Source of the DNA: Saprospiraceae bacterium
GTDB taxonomy: Bacteria > Bacteroidota > Bacteroidia > Chitinophagales > Saprospiraceae
Direction of reading: 5' to 3'
Length of the DNA stretch: 64,000 bases
NCBI GenBank assembly: GCA_020630435.1
Contig: JAHDBJ010000004.1
Span: 62,001 to 126,000 of the forward strand
Each line of letters starts with the position of its first letter. Positions within the stretch are counted from its first letter, which is position 1. The notes beneath the pieces were generated by a model, which saw only the letters and a list, made by a program, of their open reading frames with translations, did not search any database and had not been told where the DNA came from. Shown here in pieces: positions 56,083 through 64,000 of this stretch. Position numbers and translations under genes: made by a program.

Positions 56083-56754
56083 TCATGCTTTATTATTACT
56101 ATTTGATAAATATTTTCCAACGATAATTGCAATCAAAATTGTAAGGTATAACTGCCCTACAATTCCTATTAATAAGGTCAATCCTTTTGCTAGAGGATGT
56201 ACAGGGGTTATATCTCCAAATCCCACTGTTGTTAGTGTTACAAAACTGAAATAAATAAAATCATAGAATTGACAGTTTTCTGGTACATTGAATGCATTAG
56301 GCAAGATATTCCATAAGGCTGAGAACAAGGGTGCTCCAATGATTCCAAGTATTAAGTATCCTGAAATAGAAGCATATACTGTATTTAATTCGACTACTTC
56401 TTCACGTATCAAAAAGCGATTGAGTTCGATGAAGATATAGCAAAAGAATAAGAAATTAAGAATAGCACTCAAGAGATTAAATCGCCAATCATCGCTAAAT
56501 GGGTTTATCAAAAAGAGTATTAATGCCGCTCCTCCTAAAACAATTCCCAACAGCACTTCTTGTATGCTCCCTGTCGTGTAAATAACAGACGTCATAATTA
56601 GTAAAGCATAAGTAAATTGGACTAAATATATCCCTCCCTCAAAAAGGACTCCTAATGGAGGAATTGCTATCATTATCACCAATGTTATCAGTAGAAACAG
56701 GTAATTTGGATTATGATAATGATGATTTAATATTTGTCGAATTCTTTGGAACAT
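56083..56754 (-). CDS. Six-helix potassium-channel-like protein
   Basis: 223 aa. Membrane helices about 18-38, 41-63, 66-84, 90-112, 125-150, then a pore helix with the selectivity filter TLTTVGFGDITP (about 172-183) and a last helix 187-215. This is the S1-S6 layout of voltage-type channels but the S4-like segment lacks a regular Arg/Lys series, so voltage gating is unlikely. TVGFGD matches K+ channels. No cytoplasmic RCK or cyclic-nucleotide domain. It sits 17 bp after the adaptor gene and 44 bp before the RND gene, same strand. Confidence 0.85.
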   Translation of the reverse strand: MFQRIRQILNHHYHNPNYLFLLITLVIMIAIPPLGVLFEGGIYLVQFTYALLIMTSVIYTTGSIQEVLLGIVLGGAALILFLINPFSDDWRFNLLSAILNFLFFCYIFIELNRFLIREEVVELNTVYASISGYLILGIIGAPLFSALWNILPNAFNVPENCQFYDFIYFSFVTLTTVGFGDITPVHPLAKGLTLLIGIVGQLYLTILIAIIVGKYLSNSNNKA

Positions 56755-56771
56755 TTTATGATTTGAATTAT

Positions 56772-57980
56772 TTACTCCATCAATTTTACTTTCATTCCAT
56801 CAAGTAAGGATTTAAGCCCCGCAGTAGCCACTAATTCCCCTTCTTTAAGTCCTTCTTTTATTTCAAATCCAGCAGGCAAAAGATTACCTATTTTTACATT
56901 TTTCCTTTTAGCAATATAGTTGTACCCTTCCTCTTTTTCAATAACAAAAACGAAATTGCCTTTGGCATCTTCTCCGACTGCTTTTACGGGACTTACTAAA
57001 TAGGTTTTTGTAGCTGTTTCTTTATTACTAAAATCGAATTGCACATTAGCTGCCATTCCAGGGCGTATTTCTTTACTAGGATTTTTAATTTTGACAATAA
57101 CGGGATAAGTTGGAGAAGCTCCTGCAGCATAAGCAATTTCCTCTACTATACCTTTAAAATTTTGATTGGGAAGAACGGAAAAATTGATATTTACTTTTTG
57201 TTCTTTTTTGACTTTTGTAATAAAAATTTCTGGAACGCCTACATTTACTTCAGGTTGCGTTTCTAGGCTAAGAATGGCTATTGGTGTTCCAGCATTTACC
57301 AATTCATTGGCTTCTACATTAACCGCCGTTATAACGCCACTATATGGAGCGATTAATCTAGTATAGTTGACTTGATTTTGAGCTGACTGTGTCTGTTTAA
57401 CAGATGAAGTTACTTGTGTTTGTGCAGCATTGTAATTAGATTTTGCGGCTGCTAGGCTTGCCTTAGCTGCTTCGTATTGCGATTGAGCCGTTTCATAACT
57501 TGCTTTCGCTTGTTCAAAATCACTAAGCGGTACACTATTGTTTTCGTATAAACTTTCGATACGCTGATAAGTAGATTTGGTTGTGATGAGTTGCGTTTCA
57601 GCAGACTTTACTTGTGTTTCGGCAGATTTAATTTGGGTTTGAGAACTTTTTAAATTGGCTTCAGCTCCTTTTTGAGACGCTATTGCTTGATCTGCTTGAA
57701 TACTATAATCTACAGCATCAATAGTAGCTATTGTTTGACCTGTACGAACTCTATCTCCTAATTTCACATTCAGGTTTCTGATATTTCCAGCTACTCTAAA
57801 GCTAAGGTTTGTTTCTTTACTTGATTGGGCAGTTCCTGAAAATAAATGTTGATCTTTTCCACCCGAAAGCTTAATTTTTTCTGCTCTAACGGGACGAATA
57901 GATTCTGGTATTTCTTCTTTAGTTTTTTGCCCACAAGCGAATAATAGTATTAGAACTAAAAATGATAATATGTTTTTCAT
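56772..57980 (-). CDS. RND efflux periplasmic adaptor (MFP), lipoprotein
   Basis: 402 aa. Lipoprotein signal LLFACG. Lipoyl-like half (FRVAGNIRNLNVKLGDRVRTGQTIATID, 45-70), alpha hairpin about 75-195 very rich in Ala, Gln and Ser (AEANLKSSQTQIKSAETQV), second lipoyl half (APYSGVITAVNVEANELVNAGTPI), beta barrel and membrane-proximal domain ending LPAGFEIKEGLKEGELVATAGLKSLLDGMKV. The hairpin is longer than in AcrA and should reach the TolC domain. Starts 14 bp after the TolC fusion. Confidence 0.93.
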   Translation of the reverse strand: MKNILSFLVLILLFACGQKTKEEIPESIRPVRAEKIKLSGGKDQHLFSGTAQSSKETNLSFRVAGNIRNLNVKLGDRVRTGQTIATIDAVDYSIQADQAIASQKGAEANLKSSQTQIKSAETQVKSAETQLITTKSTYQRIESLYENNSVPLSDFEQAKASYETAQSQYEAAKASLAAAKSNYNAAQTQVTSSVKQTQSAQNQVNYTRLIAPYSGVITAVNVEANELVNAGTPIAILSLETQPEVNVGVPEIFITKVKKEQKVNINFSVLPNQNFKGIVEEIAYAAGASPTYPVIVKIKNPSKEIRPGMAANVQFDFSNKETATKTYLVSPVKAVGEDAKGNFVFVIEKEEGYNYIAKRKNVKIGNLLPAGFEIKEGLKEGELVATAGLKSLLDGMKVKLME

Positions 57981-57994
57981 TATCTATAATTTTC

Positions 57995-60325
57995 TTAATT
58001 ATGAAACTGTACAAAACGTTGAAAAAAAGCATCTTGATTGCTCGGCGTTGAAAGAAAATGATAACGCCCTATTGCTCTTTCAACCGCCAAAAAATCTAAA
58101 ATAAATTGATATATGGAGTTAGTGGCATTGATTTCCGCACCTAGTTTAGCATTTTGAGCATCAATCAGTGTCGTAATGTTCATCAAGCCTTGTTCATAGG
58201 ATTGTTGTGCTATTTCAAAGTTCTTAGCAGATGCTTTAGCCGCATCCTGTGCAAGCCCTAAATTCCCATATGAAGCAACTGCAGTTTCCATATTTGCACG
58301 AATTTGTAATTCTAATTTGTTTCGCAAATCCGTCATTTGTTCTTCTACTTGGAGTAGGGAAATTTTAGCTTGTTCTAATCTATGTTTTCGACTGTTTCCT
58401 TGAAATATAGGCATTTGAACGGCTAGTCCAAGATTCCAAGTATTCTTATTTTCTGCTTTTTGGACATTCTCAGGAAACCCCCAATTTGCAATAGGAATAT
58501 CATATTGTCCTGATACGGCAACTGTCGGTAAATAGAAAGCTCTATCTTGAGATAAAATGGATCGTTCTTGGCTTTTTATTGCTGCCTCAATTTGCTTAAT
58601 TTCTGGGAGGTTTTCAAAGGCTTCTTGAACTAGAAAGTCAGCGAATTTTTCAACATCACCAGGATTATTAATAAAATTAATTAATCGCTGATCAAGTACC
58701 ATCAGTAGGGTATCCGACAGTCCGAGATTTTCAATTTTAAATTCTTCTTTAATTGGTCTATTGAGTATTTGGTTGATGTTAAAACCTGCTTGACGATAAG
58801 AAGCCTGTGCATTATTTAAATCTATATTATCCAATGCCAACTCACTTTCCCAACGATAGACATCGGAATTACCAGAATATCCAACTTTTTCTTTGGCTAA
58901 TGCGATGTCATAATTTTTCTTGGTAACCGCTACGTTTTGATTTCGTAATTTAACCAATTCTCTAGTTTGCAGCATACCTAAGAATGCTTGGGATACTTGT
59001 TGGATAATATCTAACTCAGTCTGTTTTTGATTCTGTTGTTGATTTTGATATAATAATTGTTGTATAGCAACATTAGCAAGGGCAGGCTCTGAAAGTATTA
59101 ATTGAGTGAATGAGGCATTGGCACTCCAATTAAAATAACCCTGTGTTCCAAATGAACGTTGTACAGTATTTTCATCTAATAAAACACCTGACATCGTAGC
59201 ATCTACTTGTGGTAGATAATTACTTTTAGCAACATCAATTTCTTTTTCTGCAATTTGTGTTTCTTTTTGAGTGATTTTATAACCTAGGTTATTTTCTAAA
59301 GCCTCCGCAATAGCTAGTTTTAAACTTAAGGTTCTATCTGTGTTTACTTCGTTCACATTGGTCAATGTTGCTGCCGACAAAATATCCCAATTCGGATAAA
59401 TCTTAGTACGTTTTACGGTATTCATATTAATCTGAAGGCTTTCCGTAAAATTGCTCATTTTTACAGGAAGATGAGCCGCTTGTTCTCCTTCAGATAGTTT
59501 CAATACATTTAGTGCTACCCTTCTAGGAATCTTTTTTAGATTATCGTCAGAAGTATAAGCTGCATAAGCACCTAATTCTAGATAGGGTTTATTTAAAAGT
59601 GCCATTGTTGGTAACTTCTTTTCGGCTAACCCATTCAATAGTTGCTGCTGTTCTGACGGAGAAAGTCCTATAAAAATGGGGAGGATATAAGCAGCCTCAA
59701 CATCATTTGGTATTGAGTTTAAAATCTTTTGAACATTACCATTTACAGGTATAAAGACTTGTTCCGCTTGTTCTTCAATTAATTGTTTATTAAAAAAAGA
59801 ATTGAAATCAAACCCTGAGACATCTACATTAGACTCTCCTATGATTGCGATCTTTTTATAAGGAATAATATTGAATAAGGTTTTAAAATCTCGTGCAATG
59901 TCAAAAGGCGATTGAATATAGCTGAAGTTTGGTATGCCAGATGTACCTTTAGGCGTAATAGGAACATTTTGCAATTCATTATCTAATACAAAAGTAACGA
60001 TTGTAGGTATGTTGTAGGATATTTTTTGAGTAATAAAATTACAAACATTAAACCCCGTTCCAATAATGACCTTACTATTACTCCGATAAGCTAACTCAAT
60101 ATTTGACTTAATTTTCGCTATATTATTATCAGAGTATAATACATTATAATTTATTTTTTGTCTAGTGGATAATAGCGCATTAATTTCTTTTTGAATATCG
60201 TCTATAAAAAGATTAGAGCCAGCTTCAGCATCTTCAGAAATTAATGTTATCGTAAAATTGGATTGTGCAAATAGGCTCTGTCCTAGACAAAGCAATAGGA
60301 GGAAGTACAAAAATAGTTTCTTCAT
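57995..60325 (-). CDS. TolC family outer membrane channel fused to N-terminal ABC-type substrate-binding domain
   Basis: 776 aa from the ATG at 60325 (open frame reaches a TTG 6 codons earlier). Signal peptide (MKKLFLYFLLLLCLGQSLFAQ). Residues about 22-320 follow the ABC_sub_bind (type I periplasmic binding) pattern: VIIGTGFNVCNFITQK, IPTIVTFVLDN, KKIAIIGES, AAYILPIFIGLSPSEQ, KLPTMALLNKPYLELGAYAAY and LSEGEQAAHLPVKMSN. Residues about 335-770 are a TolC protein with two repeats (LALAEALENNLGYKI..., LAVQMPIFQGNSRKHRLEQAKISLLQ). TolC alone is about 430 aa. A ligand-binding domain covalently joined to the exit duct is unusual. Followed by adaptor, channel and pump genes. Confidence 0.9.
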   Translation of the reverse strand: MKKLFLYFLLLLCLGQSLFAQSNFTITLISEDAEAGSNLFIDDIQKEINALLSTRQKINYNVLYSDNNIAKIKSNIELAYRSNSKVIIGTGFNVCNFITQKISYNIPTIVTFVLDNELQNVPITPKGTSGIPNFSYIQSPFDIARDFKTLFNIIPYKKIAIIGESNVDVSGFDFNSFFNKQLIEEQAEQVFIPVNGNVQKILNSIPNDVEAAYILPIFIGLSPSEQQQLLNGLAEKKLPTMALLNKPYLELGAYAAYTSDDNLKKIPRRVALNVLKLSEGEQAAHLPVKMSNFTESLQINMNTVKRTKIYPNWDILSAATLTNVNEVNTDRTLSLKLAIAEALENNLGYKITQKETQIAEKEIDVAKSNYLPQVDATMSGVLLDENTVQRSFGTQGYFNWSANASFTQLILSEPALANVAIQQLLYQNQQQNQKQTELDIIQQVSQAFLGMLQTRELVKLRNQNVAVTKKNYDIALAKEKVGYSGNSDVYRWESELALDNIDLNNAQASYRQAGFNINQILNRPIKEEFKIENLGLSDTLLMVLDQRLINFINNPGDVEKFADFLVQEAFENLPEIKQIEAAIKSQERSILSQDRAFYLPTVAVSGQYDIPIANWGFPENVQKAENKNTWNLGLAVQMPIFQGNSRKHRLEQAKISLLQVEEQMTDLRNKLELQIRANMETAVASYGNLGLAQDAAKASAKNFEIAQQSYEQGLMNITTLIDAQNAKLGAEINATNSIYQFILDFLAVERAIGRYHFLSTPSNQDAFFQRFVQFHN

Positions 60326-60340
60326 CGGTTTTTGTTTTTG

Positions 60341-60348
60341 CAAAAATA
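60341..60348 (-). promoter_or_regulatory. Possible -7 box of the efflux operon
   Basis: On the minus strand TATTTTTG (TAnnTTTG type) lies 16 bp upstream of the TolC-fusion ATG, just after the crp terminator. No good -33 element is seen. Confidence 0.4.
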
Positions 60349-60357
60349 AGATAAAGA

Positions 60358-60390
60358 AAAATCTTAATTCTTGAATTAGATTAAGATTTT
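60358..60390 (-). terminator. Terminator after the crp-like gene
   Basis: 11-bp inverted repeat (AAAATCTTAAT at 60358-60368, complement at 60380-60390), followed on the minus strand by a T-rich run (TCTTTATCTTA). It starts 10 bp after the regulator's stop and would separate it from the efflux genes. Confidence 0.6.
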
Positions 60391-60400
60391 AAACAAAAAA

Positions 60401-60976
60401 CTATTTACGCTGCGCCAATTGTTTTCTAATTTTAGATAAGGCTTCAGGCGTAATCCCTAAATGAGAAGCGATTACATATTGAGGGACTCTTGTGAAGATT
60501 TCAGCGTTATTGTCTAGGAGTTTTAAATAGCGTTCTTTGGTTGTAATTGTATTTATATCCGCAAATCTTTCTACCAGTTCTAGTATATGTTCTTCCATAA
60601 TCAATCGAACAACTCTATCCCACTTGTAAGAAATTTTATACAAATTATAGAAATCCTGTTTATTGATTTCATAAATAGTAGAGTCTTCAAAAACTTCTAT
60701 GCAATACTTGGTAGGAATCTCTTTTAAAAATGAAATGCCTTCACAACATAAATCATCTTCCAAACAAAATTTAGCAACAAATTTTCTATTCTCTTTATAT
60801 AAAGCAAGCATTATCAATCCTCTATCGACGTAAAATATTTTATTGCATATTTCCCCTTTTTTTAGTAGGTAATCGCCTTTTTTCACTCTTTTTTTATGAA
60901 AATAATTACGAATCGGTTCAATCTCTTTTTCCTCTAGGGATACGTATTTATTAAACTTTGCTATTAGTTTTTCCAT
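60401..60976 (-). CDS. Crp/Fnr family transcriptional regulator
   Basis: 191 aa. Cyclic-nucleotide-binding-like beta roll (GDYLLKKGEICNKIFYVDRGLIML, about 33-57), a long dimer helix, and a C-terminal HTH (VPQYVIASHLGITPEALSKIRKQL) of the type typical for short Bacteroidota Crp/Fnr proteins. The Arg/Glu pair that binds cAMP in E. coli Crp is not evident, and there is no N-terminal Cys cluster as in Fnr; it has a C-C pair in EDDLCCEG. It precedes the efflux genes and may regulate them and itself. Confidence 0.9.
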   Translation of the reverse strand: MEKLIAKFNKYVSLEEKEIEPIRNYFHKKRVKKGDYLLKKGEICNKIFYVDRGLIMLALYKENRKFVAKFCLEDDLCCEGISFLKEIPTKYCIEVFEDSTIYEINKQDFYNLYKISYKWDRVVRLIMEEHILELVERFADINTITTKERYLKLLDNNAEIFTRVPQYVIASHLGITPEALSKIRKQLAQRK

Positions 60977-60985
60977 AGTAGATTT

Positions 60986-61005
60986 TATAGTTTCATAAAA
61001 CTATA
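60986..61005. promoter_or_regulatory. Operator-like dyad upstream of the crp-like gene
   Basis: Perfect 8-bp arms TATAGTTT (60986-60993) and AAACTATA (60998-61005) separated by four bases, centred about 20 bp upstream of the ATG at 60976. Size and symmetry suit an autoregulatory site for a Crp/Fnr dimer, which is an inference. Confidence 0.45.
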
Positions 61006-61073
61006 TCAAACGTACACTTCTGTATAGATTATAATATTTCGTCTATCTTACTACAATTTTTTATACTTAATGT

Positions 61074-64000
61074 TTAAAAATTGAATCCCATATTAACAAT
61101 AAACTGATTACCATCTTTAGAATGATGTAGACCGCCACTTATAGTGGTCAAACTTAAGATATTTATCCAAACACCTCCACCATATGAATTGTGCCATTTT
61201 TTAGAATCTTCATCTTTTAACCATACTCTGCCCACATCAAAACTACCAAATAGCCCTACTTCCATAGGAACAATCCTATTTTTAAATTTTCCAAAGTTTA
61301 ATCTCAGGTCATTATTGACATGAAATGCCGTATTTCCTCTGAAGCGTTCTTGCCGAAAACCTCTAAGGTTATCTCGACCACCAATGGCAGGGCTTTGAAA
61401 AAATTCATAGTCTCCAGTATCTCCAAAAATATGTTGAAATCCAAACTGAGAGGCAGCAACCAATAATTTGGTTTCGGTAAGGGTTTGATAAACGGATAAA
61501 TTGGTATTGAGGTAACCAAAACGTTTTTCTGAATTGTCAAGGTTTTGTTTCCATCCTAAAATACCATTAAATTTCATACCATGTGTTGGTGATGATACAA
61601 TATCACGACTATCAAAGAAGGTTTTAATTTCGACTCCTCCATAATTTAAACCATCAAAAATATATGAAGGAAGGATTGCTGTAATAGTAGGATCATCTAA
61701 TATCCTATCTGCGGTCTGTTGGGTATCAAAATACTCGTAATATGGAGAAATTTGAAAATCTAGTTTACTAATAAAAATACGACGTAGAGCTGGTGCAATC
61801 CGAATTCCTCCTTGTCGTACTTGATTGTACTGAAGGTTATCATTAAAAGGATTGGCAGTTTGATTGCCTAAACCAAAATAATTCAATCGGTATCTATCAG
61901 CAAACCAATCAGCATTGATGACAAAATCCCATCGATGAATGGCTTGATTAAACGCTCCTTCATAGCTAATAGTTGATCCAGATGTTCCAAAAGAATAGAC
62001 ACCTGTAATCTTATGTGTTTGTGCAAACGGCTGTTTTTTGAAACCTACTTTCCAATAATTCCAGGATAATCCTAGACCAAAACCATCATCTCTTGTGTAA
62101 TTAAATGCTGGTAAGGTGATCCCATAATTTCGTTCAAAATGTGTGTAATCATAATCATTAAAATGACGGATTTTGGTTGTTTTATCTCTACCTTCTGTTC
62201 CTAGAAATAAGGTATTGCCTGTTTCATAGTCATACACTCTCGTATGATTTTTAATCCCACTTACTCTAGATGCCTCAATAAATGTATCATGCCCTACCCC
62301 ACCAACGGCTCTAATTAAAATACCTTTTTTCACATCTCCTGTAATTTCGAATTTATCTTTCCCTCCTAGACCGTATAAAATAATTTCTTTTGTTTCTTTG
62401 GTATAAAAAACACGATCAAATTTCATTTCCTTTTTCTCCCCATCTTTCAAATGATAAACACGGATTCTTGTTTCATTATCATTGAGTCGTTCTACTTGAA
62501 AATAATCGGCTTTTTGAGTTCCTGCTATATCTACTGATTGTTGTAATAATTCATAATGGCGTCTTGCGATTTGCATCATTTTATCTCGGCGGCTTTTTAT
62601 TTTGGCAATAATCTCTTCCCCTCCATCTGCATAAACGGGTGGCGGGAAATTTTTGATAGCAGATTCAATAATATCATCACTTAAATTTTCTTGAATATAT
62701 CGCACCTGATCTTGCCAGTCTTCCCATGTTGGTTCTGTTAAAAATACTCGATCAAAAATACGCCCGTAGTGGTTATACCATTTTGGACGTTGTACATCAT
62801 ACTCAAAAGAATTATAAACTCTAACAAGAGGAACCGTTTTATTAATCAAATTCGGAAAAATACCATCAAACTTGGAAAAAGGCTGATCTCTATCTCTAGG
62901 AATTGGTCGATAATACGTTCCTTCACCATCTTCATCTTCAAAGGAAGCCCAACGCCATTGGTCTGGATGCCTATCCCAATCACCAACCGTCATATCAAAT
63001 AACCTTGACTTCAAGGCAAAATTATGGTCAATACGGTGTTTATAGTTTTTCATCATCTTTTTAAAAACCTTAGGGCTGCTGACTATATCCGTAGAACGAC
63101 CAAAACTATAAACATCGGAACGATCTCCAGCGGGACGTTCTTCAAATAAGAATAGCCCCCCTCCAAATTTTTCATTATAATGACCTAATTCGGGTTGTTT
63201 TGGTAAATAAACTAGCTTTGGATTGGTATGATATATCCCTGCTGCATCTGCCATTGAGGGAAGTGTATAAGCGGCATAGGGGTGTGAAAATGTAAAGACA
63301 TCAACCATTAAATCAATGAGAAAAGTCCCCTTAAGTACGCCTCCCAAGATACGAGTCGCATCTTTTTCCATAGAGCGTAAGACATATTGTTTGCCTTCTG
63401 CATTTTCCAATCGTAAAGAGTTGGTTTGATTACCACCTCCTTTTTTAATAGGTTTAAGTCCGCCATGATGTTCATCCAAATAAAAAACAGGTACTTTCAC
63501 TTCTTTATAATATTGATCTCGATGCAATTCGCCCCACATCAACTTTTGAAAACCTGATGTTTTATTCTCATTGGTAGGATAAATAGAAGCAATAATAGAA
63601 TCGGGATGCTCTTCGTATATTGGAAATTCAAATTCTTTAACTTCTGTTGGTTTTTGAATCTGTACTCGATATAAAAGTTCTGGTATGGGATTTTCTTTTT
63701 TTGTACCATAAAAACTCAACCAGCTTTCTCCATTTTCATAAAAATCGATTTGAGAAAATCCGTATTCTCCGTAAGTAAACTTAGTTCCTGCTCCAACCTT
63801 AGCGGGTGATCGTTTTGAACCTGCTCCACTCACAATAAAATGATGCTCTTCTTCTTGGATATACTGCAAATTATGTTCGTGTCCGCCAACAAAAATCAGG
63901 TTATTGTATCCCTGCGCTTTCGACATAATCTCCCTTTTTAATTCTTGAAAAGGCGGATAATACAAATCTTGTCGAATACCTAAATTTTTTCTCAATGCAG
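61074..64000 (-). CDS. Metallophosphoesterase - kinase-like - BamA-type barrel protein (N-terminus beyond window)
   Basis: About 975 visible residues, frame open through the right edge; an apparent TTG start at 63995 is not the real start. The first 45 residues are the end of a calcineurin-like phosphoesterase (NLIFVGGHEHNLQYI, metal His pair). About 170-480 is a middle region with YVLRSMEKD, GDWDRHPDQWRW (about 335) and PIPRDRDQPF, resembling catalytic segments of CotH/HipA-like atypical kinases. About 590-973 is a beta barrel with BamA/surface-antigen features (FFDSRDIVSSPTHGMKFNG, GGRDNLRGFRQERFRGN, and the terminal strand ...NMGFNF). Outer membrane protein, possibly tied to cell-surface phosphate chemistry. 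Confidence 0.82.
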   Translation of the reverse strand, partial: ALRKNLGIRQDLYYPPFQELKREIMSKAQGYNNLIFVGGHEHNLQYIQEEEHHFIVSGAGSKRSPAKVGAGTKFTYGEYGFSQIDFYENGESWLSFYGTKKENPIPELLYRVQIQKPTEVKEFEFPIYEEHPDSIIASIYPTNENKTSGFQKLMWGELHRDQYYKEVKVPVFYLDEHHGGLKPIKKGGGNQTNSLRLENAEGKQYVLRSMEKDATRILGGVLKGTFLIDLMVDVFTFSHPYAAYTLPSMADAAGIYHTNPKLVYLPKQPELGHYNEKFGGGLFLFEERPAGDRSDVYSFGRSTDIVSSPKVFKKMMKNYKHRIDHNFALKSRLFDMTVGDWDRHPDQWRWASFEDEDGEGTYYRPIPRDRDQPFSKFDGIFPNLINKTVPLVRVYNSFEYDVQRPKWYNHYGRIFDRVFLTEPTWEDWQDQVRYIQENLSDDIIESAIKNFPPPVYADGGEEIIAKIKSRRDKMMQIARRHYELLQQSVDIAGTQKADYFQVERLNDNETRIRVYHLKDGEKKEMKFDRVFYTKETKEIILYGLGGKDKFEITGDVKKGILIRAVGGVGHDTFIEASRVSGIKNHTRVYDYETGNTLFLGTEGRDKTTKIRHFNDYDYTHFERNYGITLPAFNYTRDDGFGLGLSWNYWKVGFKKQPFAQTHKITGVYSFGTSGSTISYEGAFNQAIHRWDFVINADWFADRYRLNYFGLGNQTANPFNDNLQYNQVRQGGIRIAPALRRIFISKLDFQISPYYEYFDTQQTADRILDDPTITAILPSYIFDGLNYGGVEIKTFFDSRDIVSSPTHGMKFNGILGWKQNLDNSEKRFGYLNTNLSVYQTLTETKLLVAASQFGFQHIFGDTGDYEFFQSPAIGGRDNLRGFRQERFRGNTAFHVNNDLRLNFGKFKNRIVPMEVGLFGSFDVGRVWLKDEDSKKWHNSYGGGVWINILSLTTISGGLHHSKDGNQFIVNMGFNF

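Noticed and set aside
57995-60325. Possibility that the TolC fusion is two genes joined by a sequence error
   Set aside because: The frame is continuous, there is one signal peptide only, and no start or signal sequence precedes the TolC part.

Overview
This window looks like a chromosomal segment of a low-GC Bacteroidota bacterium, most likely a gliding or filamentous marine-type lineage such as Saprospiria or a neighbour; I cannot fix the genus. The signs are: four secreted proteins ending in type IX secretion (T9SS) sorting domains, a GldN-like protein, many lipoproteins with short Bacteroidota-style signals, an ECF sigma/FecR/TonB-receptor signalling cassette, DUF3667, and promoters of the TTTG-N18-TAnnTTTG type (clear examples at 4481-4510 and 31338-31367). 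Both ends are cut: the gene at 1-1230 runs off the left edge and the gene at 61074-64000 runs off the right edge. I saw no rRNA, tRNA, CRISPR array, insertion sequence or prophage.

Layout. 1-8.3 kb: a conserved hypothetical, a lipoprotein with a six-blade propeller-like repeat region, a REC-HTH response regulator, a glycosyltransferase-like protein, DUF2461, a T9SS-sorted choice-of-anchor-B protein and a small hypothetical. 8.5-13 kb: a giant T9SS adhesin-like protein with duplicated modules. 13-23 kb: DUF697/SHOCT protein, an EF-G-like GTPase with altered motifs, DUF72, alkaline phosphatase, a CotH/HipA-like kinase-fold candidate and DUF3667. 23.2-26 kb: two MbnP-like lipoproteins and a di-haem MauG/MbnH-type cytochrome c peroxidase in one operon. 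26-31 kb: LysE exporter, sulfotransferase-like protein, class IV aminotransferase, CcmB, an SGNH-like protein and an MsrA-MsrB fusion. 31-43.6 kb: SDR, haem-oxygenase-like diiron enzyme, methyltransferase, a choline-transporter-like symporter, Ffh, a CcmC homologue with a large insertion, a T9SS protein, YidC, the GldN-like protein, a broken lactonase-like gene and an ADP-ribosylglycohydrolase. 43.7-49.4 kb: TruA followed by sigma/FecR/TonB receptor/NTF2-like genes. 49.5-52.7 kb: a T9SS protein and LpxD.

52.9-61 kb holds the most interesting cluster. Read on the minus strand it is: Crp/Fnr-type regulator, a TolC channel fused at its N-terminus to an ABC-type substrate-binding domain, a membrane-fusion lipoprotein, a six-helix potassium-channel-like protein with a TVGFGD filter, and an RND pump. 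Spacings of 14-44 bp from TolC to RND suggest one transcript, and a terminator and promoter-like box lie between crp and tolC. The inference is an efflux machine with a built-in periplasmic sensor or binding domain and an ion channel.

At the DNA level there is a small family of palindromic elements (3309-3364, 51589-51666, 52772-52933) that share termini and an internal box, look like internal-deletion derivatives of one another, and each sit just 3' of a stop codon. Several genes were given starts internal to the longest open frame because the longer versions begin at TTG; these choices are stated in each entry.
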